A stretch of 36,318 bases of DNA from Eubacteriales bacterium (GCA_030446285.1 JASUSC010000011.1:1-36318), one strand, 5' to 3'. Shown: positions 8,480 through 19,993, numbered from the stretch's first letter. Notes: generated from the letters alone by a model not told the origin. A program made the numbers and translations.

Positions 8480-8884
8480 ATGAGTAGGAACGGCTGGCAA
8501 AAAACAACCCGGATGACCAAGCAGAAAAAGGTTATTCTCGATATTCTCCGCAGTACCAAGGTCCACCCGTCGGCGGACTGGATTTATGAACAGGCGCGGC
8601 GGATCCTGCCCGATATAAGCCTGGGTACGGTTTACCGGAATTTGCGACTGTTAAGAGAGAAGGGAGAAATTTTAGAGCTTAGCTACAGCCGCGATTTCAG
8701 CCGCTATGATGGTAACCCCCAGAATCACTATCATTTTATGTGCCGCAAGTGCGGGCGGGTTATGGACGTGGATCTGCCGCTAATGAATGAACTGGAGGAA
8801 AAGGTGGCCCGCCTGATAGGGGGTAAAGTGGAGACCCACCGCCTTGAGTTCTACGGTTTATGTCAGGATTGCTGTCAGGAGTAG
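8480..8884 (+). CDS. Fur-family transcriptional regulator (PerR-like)
   Basis: TRMTKQKKVILDILRSTKVHPSADWIYEQARRILPDISLGTVYRNLRLL, NHYHFMCRKCGRVMDVD, GLCQDC. Confidence 0.93.
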   Translation: MSRNGWQKTTRMTKQKKVILDILRSTKVHPSADWIYEQARRILPDISLGTVYRNLRLLREKGEILELSYSRDFSRYDGNPQNHYHFMCRKCGRVMDVDLPLMNELEEKVARLIGGKVETHRLEFYGLCQDCCQE

Positions 8885-8905
8885 GACGGCGGTCTTTTTT
8901 TATTT

Positions 8906-9577
8906 TTAGAGGGTCAAAGATTGGCCTGGCGTCAGCAAGTGAACGGCAACACCCGTTTCTTTTTCTACCTTCTCTTTAAAAGCAGCGGCGTCGACTTTGA
9001 TCACGTCCCAGGTGTTGTAGTGCATAGGGATTACAGCCTTAGGTTGAAGCAGTTTTACTGCTTCTACGGCGTCTTCCGGGCCCATAGTGTAGTTATCGCC
9101 AATGGGGAGGAGGGCCAGATCCAGCCCTTTCCTGCCGATAAGGCTCATATCGCTGAAGAGGGCCGTATCTCCAGCATGGTATACTTTCTTTCCTTCGCCG
9201 GCAATGATAAACCCGCAGGGTTCACCTAAGTATACCCCGTCCCGGGAACTGCTGTGCAGGGCAGGAGTCATCGTAATGCGCACAGGGCCGAAGGCAAAGC
9301 TGCCCCCGATGTTCATGCCGTGGGTTTTTACGCCCTCTTTGGCGCCTAAAGAGGCGATTTCGGCAATGGCTACCACCGTACTGCCGCTGCGGGAAGCTAT
9401 TGCGAAGGCATCGCCCATATGGTCGGCGTGACCGTGGGTGACCAGGATGTAGTCAGGCCGCAAATTTTCCGTACCCGGCGGGCAGAGGGGGTTACCCTTG
9501 AGAAAGGGGTCGATGAGGAGAGAAATACCTTCTACCTCCAGAGCAAAGGCGGCGTGACCCAGAAAAGTTATCTTCAT
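8906..9577 (-). CDS. UPF0173-type metal-dependent hydrolase (metallo-beta-lactamase fold)
   Basis: MKITFLGHAAFALE, VTHGHADHMGDA, HAGDTALFSDM, IPMHYNTWDVI. Confidence 0.93.
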   Translation of the reverse strand: MKITFLGHAAFALEVEGISLLIDPFLKGNPLCPPGTENLRPDYILVTHGHADHMGDAFAIASRSGSTVVAIAEIASLGAKEGVKTHGMNIGGSFAFGPVRITMTPALHSSSRDGVYLGEPCGFIIAGEGKKVYHAGDTALFSDMSLIGRKGLDLALLPIGDNYTMGPEDAVEAVKLLQPKAVIPMHYNTWDVIKVDAAAFKEKVEKETGVAVHLLTPGQSLTL

Positions 9578-9758
9578 TGCGGATCCTCCTTTCAGGAGTA
9601 TTCTGCCATAATTATAGCCTTTTTGCCCCCGGAGATAAAAGGGGTTTTTGGCGATTTCTGGGCACGATTGCCGTTTTCCAGCGAAAATGCACATCTTTTT
9701 TTGGTTGGAATGATATTTCTTTTCCGCTATAATTAAACATATGATGGGAGGGACAGCA

Positions 9759-10061
9759 ATGCCGGTAGCTGCTATAAGTGTTGTGCCGGTGGGTACCGGT
9801 TCCACCAGTTTGTCGGCCTATGTGGCGGAAATGCAGAAGATTCTGGCAGAAACGGAAGGAATAAAGTATCAGCTCACCCCTATGGCAACGATAGTAGAAG
9901 GGGAACTGGAGGATATTCTCCGCGTGGCCCAGAAACTGCACGAGCTTCCCTTTACCCAAGGGGTAATGCGGGTGGTTACCGACATCCGCATCGATGACCG
10001 GCGGGATCAGAAACTCACGATGGAGGGGAAGGTCCGCTCTGTCCAGGAAAAGCTGAAGTAG
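9759..10061 (+). CDS. MTH1187/YqgV-family thiamine-binding protein
   Basis: AAISVVPVGTGSTSLSAYVAEMQKIL...YQLTPMATIVEGELEDILRVAQKLHEL. Confidence 0.88.
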   Translation: MPVAAISVVPVGTGSTSLSAYVAEMQKILAETEGIKYQLTPMATIVEGELEDILRVAQKLHELPFTQGVMRVVTDIRIDDRRDQKLTMEGKVRSVQEKLK

Positions 10062-10086
10062 GCTTATAGGAAAGGGAGGAAGGGTC

Positions 10087-10962
10087 ATGTACCATTCTTT
10101 ACCTGGCACAGTGCTGACTTTTGTGATTACGGTAGCAGTGCTCCTTTTTCTTGCTGGTGGCGCCTCTCCCTGGCGGATGGTAAAAAAGTTTTTCGTCGCC
10201 CTTTTTACCGAATACCAGTTTTTCATGACCGTAGCCCTGATGCTCAGTGTTCTGTTGTTTAATAAGGCGGAAATATTTTTTGAAAACCATATTTTTCCTG
10301 CTCCCTGGGACATGACTCCTAAGATTTACAGCTTAGAGGGAAATGCCACTAAGTTTATTCAGGAAGCCCTGTATTCGGATATAGCGACTAATGTTTTTAG
10401 TTTTGTTTATGTTTTTCTTTTTCCGGCTTTGGTGTTGATTTCATTAATTATCTACAAATACCGGGATAATGAAGAGGGGATTCGTCGGGTCTTTATTGCC
10501 TTTACTCTCAATTACCTGCTGGCTATTCCCTTTTACCTCTTTTTCCCGGTTAAAGAGGTTTGGGCCTATAATCCCCAGGTAAGCTTGGCCATTTTAAAGG
10601 TTTACCCCACTTTTAATATCGACTACCGCCAACTTAGCGATTTGGACAACTGTTTTCCCAGTCTTCATACTTCCGTTTCCTGGAGCATGGCCTTTTCGGC
10701 TTTATTGGCGCGAGAAAAGGGCGTGCGGGTTTTCACCGTCATCGGTGCCATTCTGATAACCCTTTCTACCCTTTATTTAGGGATTCACTGGCTATCCGAT
10801 GTAGTGGGAGGTATTATTCTGGCAGCAGCGGTAGTGGCGGTGGGACATCGCTTTTGCCACATTCCCCAGCTCATTCCCCAGCCCCGTCCCCTCAGATGGA
10901 AGCGCTGGCTGGTTAAAGTGAGAAAATTCGTAGCGCAGCTGGCAGCGGAACTGTTTTCATAA
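10087..10962 (+). CDS. PAP2-family phosphatase / inositolphosphotransferase-like membrane protein
   Basis: DLDNCFPSLHTSVSW and LYLGIHWLSDVVGGI motifs; multiple TM segments. Confidence 0.88.
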   Translation: MYHSLPGTVLTFVITVAVLLFLAGGASPWRMVKKFFVALFTEYQFFMTVALMLSVLLFNKAEIFFENHIFPAPWDMTPKIYSLEGNATKFIQEALYSDIATNVFSFVYVFLFPALVLISLIIYKYRDNEEGIRRVFIAFTLNYLLAIPFYLFFPVKEVWAYNPQVSLAILKVYPTFNIDYRQLSDLDNCFPSLHTSVSWSMAFSALLAREKGVRVFTVIGAILITLSTLYLGIHWLSDVVGGIILAAAVVAVGHRFCHIPQLIPQPRPLRWKRWLVKVRKFVAQLAAELFS

Positions 10963-10974
10963 CAGGGTTCCGCT
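10943..10974 (+). other. Strong hairpin overlapping the PAP2 stop codon
   Basis: CAGCGGAACTGTT-TTCAT-AACAGGGTTCCGCTG, 13 bp with a 2-nt bulge, no T run. Confidence 0.7.
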
Positions 10975-11011
10975 GTCTGAGCTTTAACAGGATTGGCCGG
11001 GGTGGAGCTCT

Positions 11012-14000
11012 ATGACTGGCAACAAAAAGGAATTTGTCCACCTGCATGTCCACAGCGAATACAGTCTGTTAGACGGAGCCGGCCGTATTCCCAGGTTGGT
11101 AGAGCGAGCTATTCAACTGGGAATGCCGGCCTTGGCAATTACCGATCACGGGGTAATGTACGGGGTGGTGGATTTTTATAAAGCCTGCCGGGAGAAGGGG
11201 GTTAAACCCATCCTGGGCTGCGAGGTTTACGTAGCACCCCGTTCCCGCTATCAGAAGGAAGGGAAGCTGGATGACACCCCCTTCCATTTGGTGCTTTTAG
11301 CGGAAAACCAGGAAGGCTACCGCAACTTGATGGAGTTAGTCTCACGGGGGTTTACGGAGGGGTTTTATTACAAACCGCGGGTGGACAAGGGATTACTGGC
11401 CCGTTACAGCAGGGGGCTTATTGCCCTCAGTGCCTGTCTGGCTGGCGAGGTGGCGACTTACATCCTCCAAGAACAAATGGAAGATGCCGTGCGGGTGGCC
11501 GGCGAGTACCGGGACATTTTTGGGCCGGATTCTTTTTATTTAGAACTGCAGGATCACGGGTACGCCGAACAGAAGAAAGTCAACCAGGCACTTCTGGAAA
11601 TTTCAGCCCGGACGGGAATTCCCCTGGTGGCCACCAACGATGTCCATTACTGCGAGGCTGGAGATGCCGAGCTGCACGATATTCTTCTCTGCATCCAGAC
11701 GGGAAAAACTTTGTACGATACCGACCGGATGCGCTTTGAAAGCGGCGAGTTTTACCTGAAAAGCCGGGAGGAGATGGAACTACTATTCGGGGAAGTGCCG
11801 GAAGCTTTGAACAATACCCTGGTAATTGCCGAACGCTGTCAGGTTGAGCTGGAATTTAACCGTTTACATCTCCCCCAATATGAATTACCGCCGGGTTACG
11901 ATGAAGATACGTACCTGGAGATGCTCTGCCGGGAGGGATTGGTAAAACGTTACGGGCCGGAGCCGCCGGAAAAGATAAGAGAGCGGCTGGAATACGAACT
12001 TTCTGTGATCAAGCAGATGGGATTTTCGGGCTACTTTCTCATCGTCTGGGATTTTGTCCGTTTTGCCCGGGAACGGGGGATTCCGGTAGGGCCGGGCCGG
12101 GGTTCGGCTGCTGGAAGTCTGGTGGCTTATGTTTTAGGAATTACCAACATTGACCCGGTACGGTACGGCCTTTTGTTCGAGCGCTTTTTGAACCCCGAAC
12201 GGGTGAGCATGCCGGACATCGACATCGACTTTTGCTTTGAACGGCGGGATGAAGTTATCCGCTATGTGGTTGAGAAGTACGGAGCAGAACGGGTGGCTCA
12301 GATTATTACTTTTGGTACCATGGCTGCGCGGGCAGCGGTGCGGGATGTGGGCCGGGTGCTGGGGCTGCCCTACGGTGAAGTGGACCGGCTGGCCAAGATG
12401 GTTCCAGCCGGGCCGGGGGTTACTATCAGTAAAGCCCTGGAAGTAAACCCGGTATTGCGGGAAGTTTACGAAAGGAACGATACCGCCCGCCGGGTTCTGG
12501 ATTTAGCGGCGGCCTTAGAAGGGATGCCACGCCATGCCAGCATTCACGCTGCCGGGGTGGTTATTGCCAGGGAGGAGCTAACCCACTATCTGCCTTTGTA
12601 CCGGACTTCTGATGGGGTGGTTACTACCCAGTTCCCGAAAGAGACGGTAGAGGAACTGGGGCTCCTCAAAATGGATCTCCTGGGACTAAGAACCCTGACG
12701 GTCATCGGCCATACGGTGGAGCTAATTGAAGCCCGCAGAGGGATAAAGCTTGATCTCGAGAACCTGCCTCTGGACGACGAGAAGACTTACCAGATGCTTT
12801 CCCGCGGGGAGAGTATCGGTGTCTTTCAACTGGAAAGCAGCGGCATGCGCAATCTTCTCCGGGAACTTAAGCCGGGGAACTTTGAAGACCTCATCGCCCT
12901 GGTGGCGCTCTACCGCCCAGGACCGCTGGGAAGCGGGATGGTGGAGGATTTTATCAACCGCAAGCACGGTCGCACTCCCATCACTTACCTCCACCCCAGC
13001 CTGGAGCCTATCCTCAAAGATACTTATGGGGTTATTCTTTACCAGGAGCAGGTGATGCGCATTGCCAGCGATCTGGCCGGTTTTACCCTGGGCGAGGCAG
13101 ACCTCCTCCGCCGGGCCATGGGTAAGAAGAAACCAGAAATTATTGCCGGGCTCAGGGAACAGTTTGTAGAAGGGGCCGTCGCCCGTGGCATTGATCGGGA
13201 GACGGCGGGCCAGATCTTCGACTTGATGGAGTATTTCGCCGGTTACGGGTTTAATAAATCCCACAGCGCTGCCTACGCGCTGGTGGCCTACCAGACCGCC
13301 TATCTTAAGGCCAACTATCCTCTGGAATACATGACGGCTCTTCTCACCAGCGTGCTCAGCAACAGTGACCGGGTGGCCCTCTACATCGAAGAGTGCCGGC
13401 GGATGGGGATTGAAGTGCTTCCTCCTGACGTTAACGAGAGCGACCATTCCTTTACTATTGTCGGCGACAGGATCCGCTTTGGATTAGGGGCGATTAAAAA
13501 CGTCGGTCAGCACGCAGTGGAAGCCATAATAGCAGAAAGGGCTGCCCACGGCCCTTATACCTCGCTGATGGATTTTTGCCAGCGGTTGGACCTGCGAGTA
13601 ATCAACCGGCGGGTCCTGGAAAGTCTCATCAAAGGCGGGGCCATGGAGAGTCTCCCAGGCAACCGGGCCCAGAAGCTGGCCGTGCTGGATCAGTGTCTGG
13701 AGTTGGCGCAAAAGAAGCAGGAGGAAAGGGAAAAAGGGCAAATTTCTCTTTTTGAAGCTTTAAACGAGGCAGAAGCGGAAGAGCTGTGGACGGAGGAAAT
13801 AGAGTTTCCGAATTTAGAGGAGTTTCCTTCCCAGGAGCTTTTAGCCATGGAGAAGGAAATGCTGGGACTGTATATTTCCGGGCATCCTCTGGCTGCCTGT
13901 AAGGAAGCTTTAGAGATGAGGGTGACGTGGAAAGTGGGCGAACTGGCCGAGCAGGAGGACGGAGCCCCCGGCGTTATCGGCGGGATGGTGGCGGCGCTGC

Positions 14001-14461
14001 GGGAGGTTTCCACCCGTCAGAGCGAACGGATGGCCTTTCTCGTCCTGGAAGACCTGACGGGAAGCGTGGAAGTGGTGGTGTTTCCTTCCTTGTATCGGCA
14101 GGTGCGGCTCTGGTTGGAGAAGGAGCAGGTAGTTCTGGTGCGGGGGAGAATCGACCGCCAGGAGGAAGAAGTGAAGTTTCTTGCCGACGAGATCCTACCT
14201 TTGCCGGAGGGGGATGAGAGCCACGGCGGAGGGAAAAAGGAAAAGAAGGGGATTTTCCTGCGGGTGGAAGATAAGCCGGCGGTGAGAAAAGCTCTCTACC
14301 ATCTCCTCCAGGCTTACCGGGGCGATTTACCGGTGTTTATCAAATTTTCTTCCCGACCGGAAGTTATTCAGGCCCGGCGGGAGCTGTGGATAGAACCGCG
14401 GGAGGAAGTTATCCACCAACTCCGTGATCTTCTGGGAAGCGAGAACGTTGCATTTTTATAG
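11012..14461 (+). CDS. dnaE: DNA polymerase III subunit alpha (DnaE)
   Basis: FVHLHVHSEYSLLDGAGRI, PVGPGRGSAAGSLVAYVLGITNIDP, PDIDIDFCFERRDEVIRYV, YQEQVMRIA. Confidence 0.98.
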   Translation: MTGNKKEFVHLHVHSEYSLLDGAGRIPRLVERAIQLGMPALAITDHGVMYGVVDFYKACREKGVKPILGCEVYVAPRSRYQKEGKLDDTPFHLVLLAENQEGYRNLMELVSRGFTEGFYYKPRVDKGLLARYSRGLIALSACLAGEVATYILQEQMEDAVRVAGEYRDIFGPDSFYLELQDHGYAEQKKVNQALLEISARTGIPLVATNDVHYCEAGDAELHDILLCIQTGKTLYDTDRMRFESGEFYLKSREEMELLFGEVPEALNNTLVIAERCQVELEFNRLHLPQYELPPGYDEDTYLEMLCREGLVKRYGPEPPEKIRERLEYELSVIKQMGFSGYFLIVWDFVRFARERGIPVGPGRGSAAGSLVAYVLGITNIDPVRYGLLFERFLNPERVSMPDIDIDFCFERRDEVIRYVVEKYGAERVAQIITFGTMAARAAVRDVGRVLGLPYGEVDRLAKMVPAGPGVTISKALEVNPVLREVYERNDTARRVLDLAAALEGMPRHASIHAAGVVIAREELTHYLPLYRTSDGVVTTQFPKETVEELGLLKMDLLGLRTLTVIGHTVELIEARRGIKLDLENLPLDDEKTYQMLSRGESIGVFQLESSGMRNLLRELKPGNFEDLIALVALYRPGPLGSGMVEDFINRKHGRTPITYLHPSLEPILKDTYGVILYQEQVMRIASDLAGFTLGEADLLRRAMGKKKPEIIAGLREQFVEGAVARGIDRETAGQIFDLMEYFAGYGFNKSHSAAYALVAYQTAYLKANYPLEYMTALLTSVLSNSDRVALYIEECRRMGIEVLPPDVNESDHSFTIVGDRIRFGLGAIKNVGQHAVEAIIAERAAHGPYTSLMDFCQRLDLRVINRRVLESLIKGGAMESLPGNRAQKLAVLDQCLELAQKKQEEREKGQISLFEALNEAEAEELWTEEIEFPNLEEFPSQELLAMEKEMLGLYISGHPLAACKEALEMRVTWKVGELAEQEDGAPGVIGGMVAALREVSTRQSERMAFLVLEDLTGSVEVVVFPSLYRQVRLWLEKEQVVLVRGRIDRQEEEVKFLADEILPLPEGDESHGGGKKEKKGIFLRVEDKPAVRKALYHLLQAYRGDLPVFIKFSSRPEVIQARRELWIEPREEVIHQLRDLLGSENVAFL

Positions 14462-14621
14462 GCAGGGGCAGTTTTGGGAGGAGATAAGGGAAGGGGGACT
14501 GGCAGGGGAAGAAGGAGGAGCTAGGAGCTTGGCTGAATTAGTATCGGGCTGTCTGTTTTCGTCGTGAAAGGATGATGGACGATGCATCTGAATTAGGATA
14601 AATGCTGAAGCTTCCCGTTCC

Positions 14622-14771
14622 GTGTTAAAGCTTTTTGAGGATTTAGAAAAAGAGTTCCGGGCATTTTTTGCAGGGGAGGAGCAGCGGAAAGGGGCGCTTG
14701 CTTGCCAGCTGGAAAAGCTTGTGGTAACATTAAATAAACACATGCCTCTGCGGAAAGGGTGGGAATTATGA
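14622..14771 (+). CDS. Short ORF or gene remnant overlapping the mtrB start ([49 protein letters not shown])
   Basis: Open frame whose TGA overlaps the mtrB ATG (ATGA, 14768-14771); GTG start unsupported by an SD; upstream reading suggests a frameshift. Confidence 0.35.
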   Translation: MLKLFEDLEKEFRAFFAGEEQRKGALACQLEKLVVTLNKHMPLRKGWEL

Positions 14772-14998
14772 ACGGAGACATGAGAATATATGAGGATTAC
14801 GTGGTGGTAAAGGCCCTGGAGAACGGGGTTAACATTATCGGCCTCACCCGGGGCAAGGATACCAAGTTTCACCACACGGAAAAACTTGATGCCGGTGAAG
14901 TAATGATTGCTCAGTTCACCGAGCATACTTCTGCCATTAAAATCAGAGGGAAAGCTCTAATTCTCACCCGGCACGGATCCATAGAGAGCGGGAAATAA
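14768..14998 (+). CDS. mtrB: trp RNA-binding attenuation protein (TRAP)
   Basis: [61 protein letters not shown] matches Bacillus TRAP along its length. Confidence 0.95.
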   Translation: MNGDMRIYEDYVVVKALENGVNIIGLTRGKDTKFHHTEKLDAGEVMIAQFTEHTSAIKIRGKALILTRHGSIESGK

Positions 14999-15149
14999 GG
15001 GGCTGCTTGGTTAATTTGCGGGTAGGCTGGGTAGAATTTTTTTTCTGAGAAAAGAGGAATACGGAAGAGAGGGGAGAAGAAAAAAATAAAAAAGTTTAAA
15101 AATTTAAAAAGCGGGAAGCAACCGGTTACGGCAAGGGGGGCTTATTGAA

Positions 15150-15347
15150 ATGTGGACGGTGGTTTACATTGCACCACACAAAAAGGCCGCGGAAAAATTG
15201 AAGGACGTTCTTATGCGGGAAGGTTTGCTGGTACAGTTACGACCGGTGGGGCTTCCCCATGACAAGGGGGCGATGGAAGTTTTGGTGCCCGAGTCGGAAG
15301 CAGAGGAAGCCCTGGAGATCATCATCGAGAACGTGGGGGTTCGTTAA
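15150..15347 (+). CDS. Small conserved protein, DUF2007-like
   Basis: ATG with SD AAGGGGGG; WTVVYIAPHKKAAEKLKDVLMREGLLVQLRPV; directly before accD. Confidence 0.65.
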   Translation: MWTVVYIAPHKKAAEKLKDVLMREGLLVQLRPVGLPHDKGAMEVLVPESEAEEALEIIIENVGVR

Positions 15348-15378
15348 TCTTCAGGACATGAGCGATTGAGGTGTGGTC

Positions 15379-16212
15379 ATGCTCAAAGACATTTTCCGCA
15401 AGCCCAAGTATGTTACCGTCCAGTCGGAGAAAAAAGATATACCGGAGGGTCTCTGGCTTAAATGCCCCCGTTGCGGGGAAATTTTTTACACGAAAGAAAT
15501 CGAGCAGTATCTGAAGGTGTGCCAGAAATGTGACTACCATTTCCGGCTTACCGCGCAGGAAAGGATAGCCTTTACTCTCGATGAGGGTAGTTTTGTGGAG
15601 GTGAACGCCGACCTTAAATCGGCCAACCCCCTCGATTTTCCCGGCTATCCGGAAAAGATTGCCCGGGCTCAGGAAGATACCGGACTTGTCGAGGCGGTGG
15701 TTACCGGAACGGGGCGAATAAAGGGCCGGGAAGTGGCTATCGGCGTTCTGGACAGCCGTTTTATTATGGGGAGCATGGGCAGTGTTGTCGGCGAAAAAAT
15801 TACCCGTCTCTTTGAGTTGGCGGTAGAGAGGAAGCTCCCTGTTATTATTTTTTCGGCTTCCGGCGGGGCGCGGATGCAGGAGGGGATTATTTCCCTCATG
15901 CAGATGGCCAAAACCGCCTGCGCCGTTGCCCGCCACAGCGAGGCGGGGCTTCTTTACATATCGGTTTTCACCGACCCCACCACCGGCGGGGTTACGGCCA
16001 GTTTTGCTTCCCTGGGCGACATTCTCATAGCCGAGCCGGGGGCCCTCATTGGTTTTGCCGGACCCCGGGTTATCGAAGAAACGATCAAGAAGAAGTTGCC
16101 CGAAGAGTTCCAGAAAGCAGAGTTTTTGTTGAAAAAAGGTTTTCTGGACATGGTGGTTCACCGTTCGGAGATGCGGGATACGTTGAGCAGGATTCTCAGC
16201 CTGCATCCGTAG
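15379..16212 (+). CDS. accD: Acetyl-CoA carboxylase carboxyltransferase beta subunit
   Basis: Zn finger [69 protein letters not shown]. Confidence 0.97.
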   Translation: MLKDIFRKPKYVTVQSEKKDIPEGLWLKCPRCGEIFYTKEIEQYLKVCQKCDYHFRLTAQERIAFTLDEGSFVEVNADLKSANPLDFPGYPEKIARAQEDTGLVEAVVTGTGRIKGREVAIGVLDSRFIMGSMGSVVGEKITRLFELAVERKLPVIIFSASGGARMQEGIISLMQMAKTACAVARHSEAGLLYISVFTDPTTGGVTASFASLGDILIAEPGALIGFAGPRVIEETIKKKLPEEFQKAEFLLKKGFLDMVVHRSEMRDTLSRILSLHP

Positions 16213-16240
16213 GACGAGCGGGAAGACAGGAGGCCTGACT

Positions 16241-17197
16241 ATGCCTTTTATCCTGGACTTTGAGCGACCAATTTTTGAATTAGAGAATAAAATTCAAGAA
16301 CTGCGCCAGTTTTCTGCAGAGAAAGAAATAGATTTATCCGAAGAGATTTCCACCCTGGAAAAAAAAGCGGCCCGGTTGAAAGAAGATACCTACCGCAACC
16401 TCACTCCCTGGCAGAAGGTGCAGATTGCCCGCCATCCAGAACGCCCGTCGGTTTTGGACTACATAAATTTTTTTGTCGAAGATTTTGTGGAGCTGAAAGG
16501 TGACCGCCGTTATGGTGACGACCCGGCGGTGGTTGGCGGTATTGGGCGGTTCCGGGGCCGGCCGGTAACGATTATCGGCCATGTTAAAGGCCGGGGCACC
16601 AAGGAAAACATCGCTCGCAATTTCGGGATGGTACATCCGGAAGGTAACCGCAAAGCGGTCCGGTTGATGAAGCAGGCTGAGAAATTCCGCCGTCCGGTTA
16701 TTTGCTTTATCGACACGCCAGGCGCCTATCCCGGCGAGGGGGCCGAAGAGAGGGGACAGGGGGAGGCTATTGCCGCCAGCCTCCTCACCATGGCCACCCT
16801 GCGTACCCCTCTGATTTCGGTGGTTATTGGCGAAGGGGGAAGTGGCGGCGCCTTGGCCTTAGGAATGGGAGACCGGGTGCTCATGCTGGAGCATGCCGTC
16901 TATTCTATCATCAGTCCGGAGCAGTTTGCCAATATCCTCTGGAAAGAACCCGGACGGGCCCAGGAAGCAGCCGGTTTGATGAAAATGACGGCCCAGGATT
17001 TGCTGGCGTTTGGGGTTATCGATGAGATTGTCCCCGAACCTCTGGGCGGCGCCCACCGGGAGCCGGAACAAATGGCGGCAATTCTCGCCGATTGTATCGA
17101 GAAGCATTTGCGGGAAATTGAGGAGATGGGAGAGGAAGAGCGGCTACACCGGCGTTGCCAGCGTTTTCGGAGAATGGGAGCTGTGGTGGAAGAATAA
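16241..17197 (+). CDS. accA: Acetyl-CoA carboxylase carboxyltransferase alpha subunit
   Basis: LDFERPIFELENKI; IDTPGAYPGEGAEERGQGEAIA; GEGGSGGALALGMGD; SIISPEQFANILWK. Confidence 0.97.
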   Translation: MPFILDFERPIFELENKIQELRQFSAEKEIDLSEEISTLEKKAARLKEDTYRNLTPWQKVQIARHPERPSVLDYINFFVEDFVELKGDRRYGDDPAVVGGIGRFRGRPVTIIGHVKGRGTKENIARNFGMVHPEGNRKAVRLMKQAEKFRRPVICFIDTPGAYPGEGAEERGQGEAIAASLLTMATLRTPLISVVIGEGGSGGALALGMGDRVLMLEHAVYSIISPEQFANILWKEPGRAQEAAGLMKMTAQDLLAFGVIDEIVPEPLGGAHREPEQMAAILADCIEKHLREIEEMGEEERLHRRCQRFRRMGAVVEE

Positions 17198-17218
17198 GCC
17201 ACATAGGACTGGCAGTAG

Positions 17219-18214
<996 letters not shown>

Positions 18215-18231
18215 GCGGTGGAGGGAAGAAC

Positions 18232-19980
18232 ATGCGGCGGACCAAAATTGTCTGTACCATTGGCCCCGCCAGCGATAGTGTCGAAATACTGAAAGAGATG
18301 ATGCTGGCCGGCATGAACGTTGCCCGGCTTAATTTTTCCCACGGAACCCACGAAGAACATGCCCGCCGGGTGGAAAACATCCGCCGGGCGGCTCAGGAAG
18401 TGGGGAAAAACATCGCCCTCATGCTGGATACTAAAGGGCCGGAGATTAGAACGGGGCCCGTCCGGGAAGGTCAGGTAATGCTGGAAGCCGGGCAGCGGAT
18501 AGTTCTCACCGGCCGGGAGGTGCCGGGAGATGCCCGGGAGGTTTCTGTTACCTATCCCGACCTGGCCCGGCAGCTGCGGCCGGGGCAGAGGATTCTCATT
18601 GCCGATGGAGTTATCGAACTTAAGGTGGAGGATACGCAGGACCAGGACATTATTTGCCGGGTGGTGGCCGGAGGCCCCCTGGGCAGTCACAAAAACCTCC
18701 ACGTACCGGGGGTTTCCCTCGATCTGCCCGCTTTGACAGAGAAGGATATCGCCGATATCAATTTTGCCATTGAGCACAAGTTTGACTTCATCGCCGCTTC
18801 CTTTGTTCGGCGGGCGGCTGACGTCCTGGCTATCCGCCGGGTTCTGGAAGAGCGGGGAGTCAACATTGCCATTATTGCCAAAATCGAAAATCACGAAGGC
18901 GTGGAAAAGATTGACGAAATCTTAAAAGTGGCGAGCGGCATAATGGTGGCCCGGGGAGATTTGGGAGTAGATTTGCCGCCAGAAGAGGTTCCCCTCATTC
19001 AGAAGAAAATCATTGAAAAATGTAACCGGGCCGGTAAGCCGGTCATTACCGCCACCCAGATGCTGGAATCGATGATCAACAATCCTCGTCCCACCCGGGC
19101 CGAAGCGGCAGACGTGGCCAATGCCATTCTGGACGGTACCGATGCCGTCATGCTTTCCGGCGAGACGGCGGCCGGCAAGTACCCGGTGGAAGCGGTAAAA
19201 ACTATGGCCCGCATTGCCGCCCGGGCGGAGGAGGCCCTCACCTATCTCCGTACCTACCCGCCGGAGAAAGACGGAAGCAAGACTGTTACCGATGCCATCA
19301 GCCATGCCGGCTGCACCGCGGCGGCGGAATTGAAAGCGGCGGCCATTATTACTTCCACCAAGTCCGGCTACACGGCGCGGATGGTTTCCAAATACCGGCC
19401 CCGGGCTCCTATTGTTGCCGTAACTCCCAGCATGGAGGTGGTTCGCCGTCTGGCCCTAGTCTGGGGGGTGCAGCCCCTTTTGGTGAAAGAAACCAGCGGC
19501 ACCGACGAGATGATTGCAGCGGCCATTAAAGTGGCCCTCTCCGCTGGGTTCATTAAAGCAGGCGACTTGGTGGTGATAACGGCCGGGGTACCGGTAGGAG
19601 TGCCGGGGACTACCAACCTGCTCAAAGTCCACGTGGTGGGCGATATCCTGGCCCGCGGCCAGGGGATAGGCAGTCGGGCGGTAACAGGACGAATTAGGAT
19701 TGCCCGCACGCCCAAGGAAGCGCGGGAAAAGCTCCAGGAGGGAGAAATTTTAGTTACCGAAGCCACCGACCGGGATTTTATGCCGGTGCTGGAGCGGGCG
19801 GCAGCCATAATTACGGAGACGGGAGGGTTGACTTCCCACGCTGCCATTGTCGGATTGGAATTGGGGATTCCGGTTATCGTAGGAGTGGACGGAGCCACCA
19901 GTATTCTTCCCGACGGCGAAATAGTGACAGTGGATGGTGCCAGAGGAATTATTTACCGCGGCGTCAGCAGGGTATTGTAA
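18232..19980 (+). CDS. pyk: Pyruvate kinase with C-terminal PEP-utiliser domain
   Basis: MRRTKIVCTIGPASDSVEIL; MVARGDLGVDLP; TATQMLESMI; C-terminal GGLTSHAAIVGLELGIPVIVG. Confidence 0.97.
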   Translation: MRRTKIVCTIGPASDSVEILKEMMLAGMNVARLNFSHGTHEEHARRVENIRRAAQEVGKNIALMLDTKGPEIRTGPVREGQVMLEAGQRIVLTGREVPGDAREVSVTYPDLARQLRPGQRILIADGVIELKVEDTQDQDIICRVVAGGPLGSHKNLHVPGVSLDLPALTEKDIADINFAIEHKFDFIAASFVRRAADVLAIRRVLEERGVNIAIIAKIENHEGVEKIDEILKVASGIMVARGDLGVDLPPEEVPLIQKKIIEKCNRAGKPVITATQMLESMINNPRPTRAEAADVANAILDGTDAVMLSGETAAGKYPVEAVKTMARIAARAEEALTYLRTYPPEKDGSKTVTDAISHAGCTAAAELKAAAIITSTKSGYTARMVSKYRPRAPIVAVTPSMEVVRRLALVWGVQPLLVKETSGTDEMIAAAIKVALSAGFIKAGDLVVITAGVPVGVPGTTNLLKVHVVGDILARGQGIGSRAVTGRIRIARTPKEAREKLQEGEILVTEATDRDFMPVLERAAAIITETGGLTSHAAIVGLELGIPVIVGVDGATSILPDGEIVTVDGARGIIYRGVSRVL

Positions 19981-19993
19981 GCCCTGCTTTTTT
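19966..19993 (+). terminator. Intrinsic terminator overlapping the end of pyk
   Basis: AGCAGGG-TATTGTAAG-CCCTGCT followed by T run; the pyk TAA lies in the loop. Confidence 0.85.

Noticed and set aside
15018-15092. GAG/TAG triplets in the purine-rich region after mtrB as a possible TRAP binding site
   Set aside because: Spacing is irregular (about 2-10 nt rather than regular 2-3 nt), and purine-rich DNA yields such triplets by chance.
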